Source: Ptiloglossa arizonensis
Lineage: Eukaryota; Arthropoda; Insecta; Hymenoptera; Colletidae
Direction of reading: 5' to 3'
NCBI RefSeq assembly: GCF_051014685.1
Contig: NC_135055.1
Span: 16,604,001 to 16,668,000 of the forward strand
Length of the DNA stretch: 64,000 bases
The position numbers and the translations under genes were made by a program. This document shows, in pieces, positions 36,001 through 47,870 of this stretch (position 1 is the first letter of the stretch; the number at the start of each line of letters is the position of its first letter). A model generated the notes under the pieces. That model saw only the letters and a program-made list of their open reading frames with translations, was not told the origin of the DNA and ran no database searches.

Positions 36001-39000
36001 GCGTAGTAGGAGCTCCGCATCGTGACGTAGAACAGACCCCGGTGGTTCCGTTGGTATCACGGTGTTATCGTTATCCCGGGGCGTTATTGACCCATTCTCG
36101 TCCGGCTGAAATATATCACCTAAGCGCAAAAAATTTCCATCGCGCGGTTGCGAAAGCTCCGTGTGCAGGGTATCGGGTAAACGTGAATGGCCCCGGTTGA
36201 TCGCAGCCAGCCACGCAGCCAGGCCTCGAAACAGGCCCGGTGTCCGGAGACGCATTGTGCACGGTGCGTTGTTCCCGGGTCAGGGGCTGGCTGGTGTCGC
36301 GGTGTTTTATTTTCCAGGCGAGCGTGGCGGATGCGCGCGGCGCATTTGCATGGTGCAATATCGTACGTTCTTAGGCGGCCAATTACGCGAGTCGATTCTG
36401 GGACCGATAGGAAGCGAGAGCCCGGGCCCCACCGAACAACGAGAGACGCCACACGAGCGGTTACCGGGGCCTCTCCACTCCCTCCCTCCCTCCCTCCCTC
36501 CCTCCCTCCCACCCTTTTTCATGATACATTGCGAATGCGCACGCTAGCCCGCCGATGCTCCATATGTTCCCCCTCGGTTTGTGGAATCGAGTCGCTGGAC
36601 GAGCCGCGGCGAAAGGTTAACCGAACCAAAGAGGAAGGACGTTGTTCCCCCTGCTATCGTTATGCTTGATTCTCACCCAACCGGGCACCGGTGAATCGAC
36701 GTAACGATTATCGTAACGCTTCGGACGCGAGCATTCGCGCTAGACCACCGACCATCCTAGATCCCTATCTTCCGAGACGTGTCTCTTTCCAACGTGGACG
36801 ATACTCGTTAGGTTATAGATCCAGCTACTTCGGTACGGTAGGATTTGGTTATCTGTTATCGTCTTCTTTCGAACAGTTCGGTACCCGTTAGTTTAGAAAC
36901 TTTCGTTCTGTCACTCGGTAGGGGTTGGTCTATTTATTTTATGTACGTCATCTTTTTGTACTCTTAGTTCTTTTGAATAGTATAGCATTCGTTGGGTTGT
37001 GAACTTGGATATAGTGGGATTTTTTTCTTTGTGATTGTCTTCTTCTGAATGGTAAGTCACTATGGACTTTGGTTCTACTATCTACACTCGTTATCCCCTT
37101 ATAGTCTTATTACTTCAAATTGTGTGACAAGTACCACAAAATGATAGTGCCTGTAGATCTGTATCGAATGTTACACTGTTTGGAAGAAGCAAGACTATGG
37201 AAACAAGTTTCTCTAGATAGTGTCTAGGTATTATACTCCTCGTCTTTAAACTTGTGAAGGTACGTCAACTCGCACTAGATAGTGTCTAGGTCTACAGATG
37301 TTGTACAGATCGAAAGAGGGAACGATAAGTTCTACTAGGTGTTACCAGGTATTAACTTACCTAGATCCTAGCTTAACAGGTGTCGTACTGTTTGGAAGAG
37401 GTCACACCACGGACGAACGATAAGGACGTTGACTCGAGTCCAGCGATCTTACGAAACTCGTTCATCTACACGTGTTACTGGCTCGTATGTGATCCTATCG
37501 TCGCGTTACTCGAGCATCGATGGAATCAGCCTTCAGTCTACAATTCTGTTCGCAATTCAACGTCACAACGCGTTCCTTCGATCATACTTTAACCAGTCGA
37601 CGACGATCTTGCTGAACATCCACAATCCTATCGATCTGTTGCTCCTAGACGCAACGTGGCACGCCAGAGTGTAACGTGATTAGCATTCGCGAGGATACGA
37701 TTAAATATTCAAATGATCTAGCGGGATCTATCGATACACGCGATAGCGATATTCGCTTAATAATCTCCACGCTCCAGACAATGGAGCATCGGGTAACGAG
37801 CAAAACACGTATACACGTACACACAATCTCCGGGATGGATCGTTAGCATAGTCAGGAAGCACGAATTTCGCGGCGCACGCGAGTACCAAGCGCAATTATA
37901 TAGATTGTATATAAATATATATAATTATTGGTCTTATCCGGCGATCTCGATCCGCTATCTCGGCGAGCGATTCGCGGAGATCTTTCGGGTTGAACGGCGG
38001 TGAAGTGGGTTTGCCTGGAGGATTCGTACCTCAGCGGGGGAAGATACAGAAGGTGTTTAATGTAGAGTGAGAGGGAGAGAGTTTCGGGTGACCTCTCCTC
38101 CGCTTTAAATTAATTGAACGATTCCTACGTCTTGCCACGAGCAACAGAGCAATAACTGCGTATCGCTGACTTTTCGTACAGGTTTTGTTTCCTGTTGTCA
38201 TTATCCAAAGTCGTTCGTATAATTGTAATCTCCTAAACGAGTACACTTTACTGATTTTTCGTTCACTTTTCGTACAATTTGTAGGATTCTTTCTCTGATT
38301 CTTCGGTTAGTACCTGAAACGTACATTTTAGGTACGTTATTCAGGATAGATCACTTTTTATACATTGTGATTTGTAAGACGATTGAAAAAATTTGTAAGG
38401 CTAACTTTCACTGTTCTAAGTCCTTGATCGACGATAGTCCTTCAGATATTTATTTTTCATTCATTTTTTATCTATATTCGCTTCTTATATATTTTTCATG
38501 ATTTGTTAGACGATTGATTTGAGAAATGGTTCGTAGGTTCCTTTTCTATGTATAAGTTGTGCAACGAAAGCTATAGAAATATTAGCGTCCATGTTATAAA
38601 CTCCTTCCAATAAAGGGGGAGTAGTTAATATATTACAATTATTAATCGTACAATTTGTGTAATACTAAATTACTACACACGAACGAAGGGAAAAGAAGAG
38701 ATGAACCGAACACAGGGAAAGAGCAACTGTGTCGATATTCTTTATACAGGGTGTCCGTTTTATCTCGATACGATGGAACGTTTCACGAAGGTGCGAAAAA
38801 TATTGTTAAAAAAATATGTTCGTCCCTCTCCATACGAAAATTATTTCTAAAATTATTTTTCATTCGCAAAAAGGTGACAATCCACGTTAAAAAGACTCGT
38901 AATCTTTCCACTTTCGTCGCGAAAGTCTCGAGCAACAACGCGAACACTCGTCGTACAGGTGCGCTGTTCGTTCGAAAATACTAAAGAAGGGGTAGGGGGG

Positions 39001-39949
39001 AGGGCGAGTGAAAACAAAAGGAGGCGTGAAAAACGACAGAAGGGGCGACGAGGGTCGAGAAGTGGCGGGGAGGAGAGAAGGTATCCTGTGAGATGATCTG
39101 CGAAGCAGGAAGCGCAATTTTCGTGGCGCACGCGAAGACCAATGGGCATATTTAAACGGCGTGCACACCGCGTAGGGGTGTTTCGCAATCGAGTCTCTGC
39201 CCATGGTGTTCTGCTTTGTGAATAGAAAAACGTAACTCCCATCCATCGTGCGCGCGTAACCCGTCACGGGGCAGAGTTATAAACCGCGCGCGGATACGGG
39301 AGAAGCGCGCGGAAGCGTCGCTATAATTATTTTGTATGAACGCGTAAGTGTATAATTATTACGTATGAACGCGCCGTAAATATTTATGACGTATGCAGAG
39401 AGAGAGGTGTGTTCCCGTTGATGAGTGTAACTGTACGTTGTTCATTAACTGCGCCCGTGCATCGCGCCGCGCAGAATCGTTCGAATCGAGCCGCGAATGG
39501 GTCGAGGGAATTTTCTTTTGTAATTGCTCACCGGTAACAACGAGTCCCTGGATCGTGGACGAACTCACGATCCACGGTGTACACGCGTTCGCCGCTTCTG
39601 GGAATGAATCTCGAGGACGAGGATTTAAACGCGATCCTCTTACAGGAAGGTGTTACCAGTATGGGGTTACAACGATCGAGACAACCCTCCGTAAGACGAT
39701 GTTCTGCGATAGATACGGTTGATACGGTGATTCGAAAATTACTATCCAATCGAAAATCATCCTTTCTGTTGCATTCTTTCGAGAACGAGGTGAGAACATT
39801 TTGGTAATCTTCGTTGCAAGTGGGTGATGTGTAGATGTCTCGCGAGGGATGTGAAGATTAATTTTGGAAGAGAAGTTATTCTTTTTTTTTTAGTATGTTA
39901 TCGTGACAAGATTCTTTGGGAATACTAGAGTAAGAAGAAAAGAGGTAAT
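36001..39949. other. Unique DNA, no gene recognised
   Basis: CpG-rich at 36000-36720 and 39000-39700. ATTTGCATGGTGCAAT near 36348 is an octamer-like site. A CTCC run lies at 36478-36510. A fragment with ATACAGGGTGTCCG lies near 38754. AT-rich elsewhere. Confidence 0.35.
36478..36510 (-). repeat. (CTCC)8 microsatellite, G4-type on the minus strand
   Basis: About eight uninterrupted CTCC units. The minus strand reads GGGAGGGAGGGAGGG, a textbook G-quadruplex pattern. Confidence 0.85.
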
Positions 39950-40065
39950 GTGAAATTAATGTTAAAATTAATATCGAAGTGTCGATTTAAACTGATTTCA
40001 CACGCATAGAATTAACGTTAAGATTAAAATCGAAGTGTCACTTAAAACTGATTTTACACGCATCT
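39950..40065 (+). repeat. Tandem duplication, about 58-bp unit, two copies
   Basis: ATTAATGTTAAAATTAATATCGAAGTGTC and its near copy at about 40012 each lead to TTTAAACTGATTTCACACGCAT-like ends. Confidence 0.8.
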
Positions 40066-40740
40066 CTCTGTTGCTCGAATTTTTCTCTGGGCATCCCACT
40101 AACGACGATGAACTGTTCAAATTTCGTTTCGTCCGATTTAAACATTGTTTAAAAATAATTTTGCAGTTATAACACGTTTCCTTCCCTCCCCGATTAATCG
40201 CGTTCCTCCTTGGTAGTAACAGTAATAGTATCCACAAATACCTATAGATAGTAGTGTAGTATCCATAAATATCTATAGATAGTAGTGTAGTATCTAAAAA
40301 TACCCATAAATAGTAGTGTAGTATCTAAAAATACCTAAAGATAATAGTGTACCCTCTAAAAATACCTATAGATAGTAGTGTAGCATCTATAAATATTTAT
40401 TCCCTCTCTGCTCGATTACTCGCGTTCCTCCTCGAAACATCGATCTACACGTTGCTCGAATCTTTGTTAAAATTTCGTTTCAACCAATTCGAAAATACTT
40501 CAAAAATAATTATACACGCACGACACTTTTCCCTCCCTGCCCGATTAATCGCGTTCCTCCTCGAAACATCGATCTGCACGTTGCTCGAATCTTTGTTAAA
40601 ATTTCGTTTCAGCCAATCTTCGCATACTTTGAAAATAATTATACACGCACAACATGTTTCCCTCCCTGCCCGATTAATCGCGTTCCAGGTGGAAATATCG
40701 ATCTGCACGTTGGTCGAATTTTGTTCAGCACATCTGGGCA
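40066..40740 (+). repeat. 129-bp tandem repeat, four copies, interrupted by a 31-bp array
   Basis: CGATTAATCGCGTTCCTCC or a variant marks units near 40191, 40412, 40542 and 40671. The unit includes ACGTTGCTCGAATCTTTGTT, AAATTTCGTTTC and AATAATTATACACGCACGACA. The 31-bp array at 40214-40399 lies between the first and second units. Related sequence in the reverse orientation lies at 43060-43440. Confidence 0.88.
40214..40399 (+). repeat. Minisatellite B, 31-bp unit, about six copies
   Basis: Same unit as the array at 35470-36000 (TAGTGTAGTATCTAAAAATA, CCTATAGATAG). It is embedded in the 129-bp array and flanked by direct repeats of the host unit (40182-40211 and 40401-40433). Confidence 0.92.
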
Positions 40741-41100
40741 CACTGTCCCAACCGTGGGGCGGGCAGTACCAGCGATACTCGGGTTCGATCGATCGCGTCT
40801 ATCCGCGAACGCGCGTACCGGGTGCGGTCGTGCGATCAGCAACGAGCGTGTGTGCGAGTCGCGGGTGCGAGGATCTCGATTCAGGGCCCAGATAGGATCT
40901 CCCTTGGCCTCGGCCAATTACACCCGCCAGCCCGCGGAGGCATCGAGGAATCGAGAGTCTGCCTGCTCGGGTTAACGTTGGGGCCTTACGTTGTTCCTGC
41001 ATACGTTTCGCCTTCGCTGTTGACCCACCTCTTTCTCTTTTCTCTTTTCTCCTCTCTCGAATATTCCGCGTCTTTCTCACCCTCTCCACAACTTCCCTCC
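40741..41100. other. CpG-rich unique DNA
   Basis: No gene is recognised. Open frames overlap on both strands without domains. Confidence 0.3.
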
Positions 41101-41132
41101 CTGGACTCCTCTTTTTCTTCTTCTTCTTCTTC

Positions 41133-41164
<32 letters not shown>

Positions 41165-41235
41165 CTTCTTCTTCTTCTTCTTCTTCTTCTTCTTCTTCTG
41201 CTTCGTCGTCGTCGTCGTCGTCGTCGTAGTCGTCT
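41101..41235 (+). repeat. Compound triplet microsatellite (TTC)n then (GTC)n
   Basis: A TTC run with single TAC and TGC interruptions spans about 41108-41201. It is followed directly by about eight GTC units to 41226. The open frame gives only poly-Ser. Long TTC/GAA runs can form triplex DNA. Confidence 0.92.
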
Positions 41236-41710
41236 TCCTTCTTCTCCTTCGCGGAGGATCTTATCTACGCGTTACGTTACTCGTTCGCTCCTCGTGCTGG
41301 TCGTACGTGTAGTACCTTAAGCAGACCGTTTACTCCCGCTGCGAAACGGTAAGCACCTCGTTGACTGCAATAGCGATTTTAGATCTGCTCGTGCATGCGC
41401 CCCGAGTGGCCACCGGGCGGCCGAGTTTCCCAGCGCGGCCGCGGCTGATGCATCTGGAAACGTATAATGCACCGAATGACAGCCAGACGCGGTTGGTATA
41501 CCTATACCGGGGGAGTGTATTGTCGTGCGTGGCCGGACCGGCCTGCTGCACGAGATGCGCCCAGATAGAAACGGCTGGATTCGAAGCCGAGCGGCGATCG
41601 CGCGAGGAAACGACGCCTGGAACCATCGGGTGGACAGGGTGCGCGCGACAATTTGCGCCCAGTCACGCGAAACGTCCACCAAACGTAATTCCTTCGTGGA
41701 ACGAACGCGC
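41236..41710. other. CpG-rich unique DNA
   Basis: No gene is recognised. 41380-41520 is complex and could be regulatory. Confidence 0.3.
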
Positions 41711-43025
41711 TTGTTCGATCTCGTTTTGGGCATTCTTTATCGTCCTCGTTGTTGTCGTCGAGCGACAAATAATCGACGGTGGATTTGTCGATTGAAGAAC
41801 GATGAGAAATCGGTGCGAGGATTTTCTTTTAGAGAGTGTTATTCTTTTTGGAAATTTTAGAAAGAGATTGTTTCTTGGTTGGATACAAGTTCTGTGAATG
41901 GATTAGCATTCGAAGTTTACGAGGAGAAAGTATGGACTGCTACTGTGCGGGGCTGAGAAGATTACATCTGGAAAGAATGTGGTCGTTCGATCTTGTTTCG
42001 GGCATTTTTATCGTCGTCGAGCGATAAATTGTCAATGGTGGATTTGTCGATTGAAGAACGATGAGAAATCGGTGCGAGGATTTTCTTTTAGAGAGTGTTA
42101 TTATTTTTTGGAAATTTTAGAAAGAGATTGTTTCTTGGTTGGATACAAGTTCTGTGAATGGATTAGCATTCGAAGTTTACGAGGAGAAAGTATGGACTGC
42201 TACTGTGCGGGGCTGAGAAGATTACATCTGGAAAGAATGTGGTCGTTCGATCATGTTTCGGACATTTTTTATCGTCGTCGAGCGACAAATACTCGATGGT
42301 GGATTTGTCGATTGAAGAACGATGAGAAATCGGTGCAGGGATTTCTTTTAGAGAGTGTTATTATTTTTTGGAAATTTTTGAAAAAGATTGTTTCTTGGTT
42401 GGCTACAAGTTCTGTGAATTGATTAGCATTCGAAGTTTAGTCGAGAAGAGAGTGGAATCTGGACTGCTAGTGTGCGGAGATGAAAAGATTGCATCTGGAA
42501 AGAATGTAGTCGTTCGATCTTGTTTCGGGCATTTTTATCGTCGTCGAGCGATAAATTGTCAATGGTGGATTTGTCGATTGAAGAATGATGAGAAATCGGT
42601 GCAAGGATTTATTTTAGAGAGTGTTATTATTTTTTGGAAATTTTAGAAAGAGATTGTTTCTTGGTTGGATACAAATTCTGTGAATTAATTAGCATTAGAA
42701 GTTTAGTCGAGTAGAAAGTGAAATCTGGACTGCTAGTGTGCGGAGCTGAGAAGATTGCACCTGGAAAGAACGTGGTCGTTCGATCTTGTTTCGGGCATTT
42801 TTTATTATCGTCGAGCGACAAATACTCGATGGTAGATTTATAGATTAAAGGAACATGAGAAATCGACGCAAGAATTTTCATTTTTTTTTTTTTGGAAATT
42901 TTAACAAGAAATTGTTCCTCGATTACTTATTTTAATTCGCGTTCTGTGAATTAGCATTTGAAGTTTACGAGAAGCGAGTGAAATGTAAACTGCTACTGTG
43001 CGCAGTCGAGAAGTTTGCATCTGGT
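41711..43025 (+). repeat. Tandem array, 260-272-bp unit, five copies
   Basis: GTTCGATCTTGTTTCGGGCAT or a variant starts units near 41713, 41985, 42245, 42512 and 42778. Units share ATTGTTTCTTGGTTGGATAC, CTGTGAATGGATTAGCATTC and GGTGGATTTGTCGATTGAAG. The inner units are about 95 percent identical and the last is diverged. Parts stay open in frame, but no protein is recognised. Confidence 0.93.
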
Positions 43026-43059
43026 GCAAAATAATTTTCAAGCATTGGTCACGCATAAA

Positions 43060-43440
43060 TTTTAAAGTTTCGTCGTCGTTAGTGGGATAGAGTGACCCAA
43101 ACCTTTGGCAAAATTCGAGCAGTCGACTAGTTGATATTTCGTGAAGAAACGTGATTAATTAGCGAGAAAAACAAATTATCCGTGTAAAATAATTTCGAAG
43201 CGTTACTAACACGTATGTTTCGATAAATGATCAGTCACCTTAGTTTCACTTCCATTAGTGGGACAGAGTGTCCCAAACGCTGAAGAAAATTTGAGCAATC
43301 GAGTCGTTAATATTCCGAGGAAGAACGTAATTAAATGCTGGAAAAAGAAAAGTATTACGCGCATAAAATAATGTTCAAGTGTCGTTAACACCTGGGCCTC
43401 AATAATCGTTAATTAGTTTCACCTCCACTGATACTTTCTT
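43060..43440 (+). repeat. Tandem repeat, 176-bp unit, two copies plus a partial
   Basis: AGTGGGATAGAGTGACCCAAAC at 43081 and AGTGGGACAGAGTGTCCCAAAC at 43257 start the units. The reverse complement resembles the 129-bp repeat at 40066-40740, sharing ATTCGAGCA, GAAGAAACGTGATTAAT and TGTAAAATAATTT segments. Confidence 0.78.
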
Positions 43441-43539
43441 TCAAAGTAATTAATCGTTTCTTTTCGCTATTCATTTCTCCAATCTGATCGCAAGATACCA
43501 GTTTCTTCGAGGACCAACATAATTTAATATCCTTTCCAA

Positions 43540-43825
43540 ATATATCATTCCATAATTAAAATTCAAAGTAACATTCACCGAGTAGATATCAAAGAGTATC
43601 CCCTATTTTTCTTCCAAAAATCCAACCTCGATACAAATATTCCCCTCGAATACAAACTACTCGTAACAGAGTTCAACTTACAAATGAAACACATCGCTCC
43701 ATAATTAAAATTCAAAAAATTGTACTCAAAAAGTAACCGACAGAGACGATCCTCGAATATTTCCTTCCAGGGACAAATATTTCCCTCTGGTACGAACACC
43801 TCGAACAGTCTCCTCGTTGCCAACC
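43540..43825 (+). repeat. Degenerate tandem repeat, about 145-bp unit, two copies
   Basis: CCATAATTAAAATTCAAA lies near 43551 and 43700. Each is followed by TATTTTTCTTCCA or ATATTTCCTTCCAGG and then ACAAATATTCCCCTCGAATAC-like sequence. Confidence 0.7.
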
Positions 43826-45774
43826 GTCCCCTCGAATTTCCCGAAAATTCGCGAGTAGCCCGAAGAAAGCATTCGGAGGAAACATCCTTTTCCCCCCTTG
43901 GTCTCGGTTTTTCGAGATCTGTATGCAGAACGGACGTGACGCGAGGCGTCGAGATGAATCGAAATTCTAGCTTCTTCTCCGTAAAACGCGCAAAGGGAAT
44001 CGATCAGAGGCACTCGAGCGGGGAAAGTCGTAACCGTCTCAGATTCCGATGCCCACCCACCGGGTAAACCGATACCATGCACCGGCGTGTAGACAATAGT
44101 AATACCGGGCGTGCAATGGGTCAATGAGGTGCTTGTTATGGGGAACACGAAATACTTTGCATACCCCATAGATATTCATCGCTCCGCCTGCCCGTGCGCT
44201 GCGAACGAGCGTGGCCGTGGCTTAGGCTCGCTCGAGCACCGAGTGAAACTCAGGAAACACTCGGGTTTATAAATGGAAACCCAATCGATATGCGCATGAC
44301 CACACGAACGACACGTCGCTATAAGCCGCATTATGAAATAACGAGAGAGAAACAACGATTCCACGGCTTTCCCACACGATCGTTCCATAATTCGATCGGG
44401 CGAAGACGAACCGTCCAATTTCAATTGGATTCGAGTCAAATTGAATTCTCGAGCGAGCTTCGCGCGCGGATTCGTGGAACGTGGAATCTTCGAAACGCGA
44501 TCGAAATATGTACCAATGGCCATCCCGGCCGCCCCTACCCCTCTCGATCGCTATTGGCGGTAGGCAAAACCGTTCGTAGATCGTCGACGATAGCCACGAG
44601 TTTACGGGGTGCCTTTTGCCTCCGGGAACGATTGTTTCGGTGTTTTTACCGGGAAATGAATTTCGACGGCGAATTTGGCGACGTGACAAATGCCATTGAC
44701 ATTGGGATTGTCTCGTAGAAAGGAAAAGGAAAAATTAATGGAAGCGAGATTGCTTTCCGATGGTCCGGTTCCCTCGGTGCATCAATGTGCATGGTGCAGT
44801 TGCATCGTTTCTTTTTAACGGATTTGTAGGGAGTTTTGAATAAATCGAATATTTACTGTGTGCGTGTGTGTGTGTGAGTGAGGATGTATATACGTTTATC
44901 GTGAATTTAATATTTCGAGGGATATTTCATATTTTATTTTGGAAAATACACGAGAAAGAATACTCGCTACGGAGAATTCATTGGATTTGAATTTTTGTAT
45001 TTAAACGGTGACCCACTGAAGAATATTTTGGAACAGGGAAATGTGTCAGAGTATGTTCAGAATGGTAGCGAAATAATTGTGTAAAATAAAGTTTGTATTA
45101 TCTCGTGAAATATTAAGTTCGTTGATCATAGAAGATTGGCCCTTTTGTAAACGATTGAAAATAATTGGACGACCCAAATCAATTTACCTGGAATGAAACA
45201 CACGAGTTCCATTAAAAAAGGAAATGCACTTGCACCTCGCAGGTGCACCGTTGCATTTATGTAAAAAGCGAAGCCGTACGAAAATAGACCTCGCTGTAAC
45301 ATACAACTTTATCCTCGTCGTTTTTCTTGTATCTCCAACGAAATCGCTCTGTATAATTGGCATATAAAACTTCGTGTCAAGGTCGGATCGTAGCGAGACC
45401 TTAGTAACGAAATTGTCGAGTACAGTTCGCCGTGAGAACGCAAACGTTGGAAAATATCGAAACCGGAGATTTTTCTAACTTTTTTGGAAAAGATTTCTCC
45501 AAACGATATTTACAATTACCATTTACACGAAGTACAATTTTAGAATGGAGGGAATTTGAAATATTTATTTACATTCGTCCAAATTTTCGAAAACATCTTC
45601 CCAAGCTATATGAAAAATATATATGGGAAATATTTAGAAACTATTTCCGATCTCTGCTTGCGATAAAACAAAATTTTGAATAATTAACTTAAATAACAAA
45701 AATGTAGAATGTTCTTCCATATTTGCTCCATTTTGGAAAATTCTCTAAATCGTAAAAACCCATACTGAAATAAG
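43826..45774. other. Unique DNA, CpG-rich to about 44700
   Basis: 44080-44350 is complex, with low-redundancy islands around TACTTTGCATACCCCATAG and CAATCGATATGCGCATGACC, and is a candidate conserved non-coding element. A short (GT)n run lies at 44861-44876. No gene is recognised. Confidence 0.35.
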
Positions 45775-46222
45775 TTCACAATTTTATTTCAATCTCTTCT
45801 TCCCACGAAAAGGAAAAATAAAAATTTCGAAACACCAATCGAAATTTCAACGCTTCGAAAATCGACCTAAAAAATTTCCTTACCATCTCATTCTACTTCA
45901 TTAAATTACATCGCTCTATGATTACCCATTCGACGCAAAAATCGTCCCAAGGACGATCTCTGCCTAAAACGAATCGCGTAAAAATTAGGCCCTTATTGAA
46001 AATCGTCCATAATTTCATTTTAATCTCTTCTTCCGACAAAAAGCAAAAACAAAAATTTCGAAACACCAATAAAAATTTCAAAGCTTCGAAAATCGACCTA
46101 AAAAATTTCCTTACCATCTCACTAAACTTCATTAAATCTCATCTCTCTATGATTACCCATTCGACGTAAAAATCGTCCCAAGGACGATCGCGTAAAACGA
46201 ATCGCGTAAAAATTAGGCCGAC
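45775..46222 (+). repeat. Tandem duplication, 231-bp unit, two copies
   Basis: ATTTCATTTTAATCTCTTCTTCC-type starts at 45781 and 46013. Both contain AAAATTTCGAAACACCAAT, CGAAAATCGACCTAAAAAAT and GATTACCCATTCGACG, and end AATCGCGTAAAAATTAGGCC. Identity is about 90 percent. Confidence 0.9.
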
Positions 46223-47214
46223 AATTCTCGTCTAGAATCGGGCTCGTCTCGAGCGCCGGAAAAGGATTTCACACGCACCTGGCACCTGGATCCACGGTGT
46301 GTTCCACGGTCGCTCGATGGTGGAGGCATTCCGAGAGTTCGTGCTGGTCTCACCGTGGTATCGCGACCGTAGGCGCAACCCCATATTACGAATGTTTGTC
46401 GATGCGCGATAAACGCACGCATCGTAATTATGCACGTAATTCACTTAATTTGACGTTTCTCCTTCGTTACACGGGGTCTGCGTGTTCCGAGGTAACGAAC
46501 TTTATTGGTAAGAGAGCGATTTATCGTTCTCCCCGATCTCACACGATTTCTGCCCCACCGCGCCGTAAGCCCGTTTATACGCGCGCGCACGTTTCGGTTC
46601 ACACCGATTCAAACAAGCGATTCGCGAATCCCGAGCGGAGTTTGCGGGACGATGACGGCTCGTTTCACCTTGCGTCGATTTACGATATCGAACTTTATCC
46701 CGACCGGTGGAAATAAATGTCGCGGATACGAGAGGGGGTTAGAGATACACACGGGGCAGGGGGCAGACCCCTCTTTCTGATACCAAGACGCAATAATTCG
46801 ATTCTCAGGCTCGAGTCGTGTCCCGTACCCGTACTTTGAAATATCGGGGACGAGAGATTCGCGACGGTAGGTATATACGTACACACACGTCCCTTGCCGC
46901 TGAATTTACGGATCTCGGGGATCGATTTTTCGAATTCTACGCTCGCAATCGTCTGGGAGAATCGAGGGTGCACCCGCGCGCCTCTTTTGTTCGTGGATCA
47001 ACGATATCGAGGAAGATCCTGGAACGTGACGCGTAACCGAGTGTCGAAACGGCCACGGACAGACCGTCAGAAATAAACGTCGCGGGTATCGAGAGATCGA
47101 TACCTACTCACGATTATTCGGGAGCTTACAGTCGTGTTCCGGGGGGATACGGGATCGGGATTTTCGGAGCGGGGGGATAGATTTTTGGTTAGGAGAGTTT
47201 TTCGATTTTTGGGG
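46223..47214. other. CpG-rich unique DNA
   Basis: No gene is recognised. A G-rich tract with G4 potential lies at 47136-47220. Confidence 0.35.
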
Positions 47215-47870
47215 GCGGTGAAAAAGGAGGGACTGAGTTTGGAATTGGTTCGTGAGGTGTGTATTTTTTTTTTTTTTTTGTTAACGTGGAGATTGTTTTT
47301 GTAATTTTTTGATGCGATGAAAAAGGAGGGATTGAGTTTGTGATGTGTGTATTTTTTTTTTGACGTTGAAATTGTTTTTTTAATTTTTTGATGCGATGGA
47401 AAAGGAGGGATTGAGTTTCTGATGTGTATATTTTTTTTTTTTTGTTAACGTGGAGATTTTTTTCTAATTTTTGGATGCAATGAAAAAGAAGGGATTGAGT
47501 TTGTGATGAGTGTATTTTTTGTTTCTTAAAGTGGAGATTTTTTTCTAATTTTTGGATGCAATGAAAAAGAAGGGATTGAGTTTGTGATGAGTGTATTTTT
47601 TGTTTCTTAAAGTGGAGATTTTTTTTTAATTTTTGAATGCGATGAAAAGGAAGGGATTGAGTTTGGAATTAATTTGTGATGTGTGTACTTTTTTTGTTAA
47701 CCTAGAGATTGTTTTCTAATTTTTGAACGCGATAAAAAGAGGATAACAAAGCCTGGAAATTATTCTACAATAGATATCCTTTTCTAACTTTTGAATGGGG
47801 GAAAAAAAGAGACGATGAAAACTGAAAATTGTTCTATAATATGTACCATTTTCTAATTCGGATATCGTCG
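47215..47870 (+). repeat. Tandem repeat, about 80-bp unit, seven copies
   Basis: GATGAAAAAGGAGGGATTGAG or variants recur about every 80 bp from 47217. They alternate with GTGTATTTTTT and GTGGAGATTTTTTT-TAATTTTTGGATGC. Some central units are almost identical. Confidence 0.88.

Noticed and set aside
39393..39722. Cys-containing frame considered as a further chitin-binding domain
   Set aside because: Cysteine spacing does not fit CBM14, and there are no CDWP or PHP-DC signatures and no signal peptide.
40822..41229. 135-codon frame ending in poly-Ser
   Set aside because: The Ser run comes from a TTC/GTC microsatellite. The rest has no recognisable domain.
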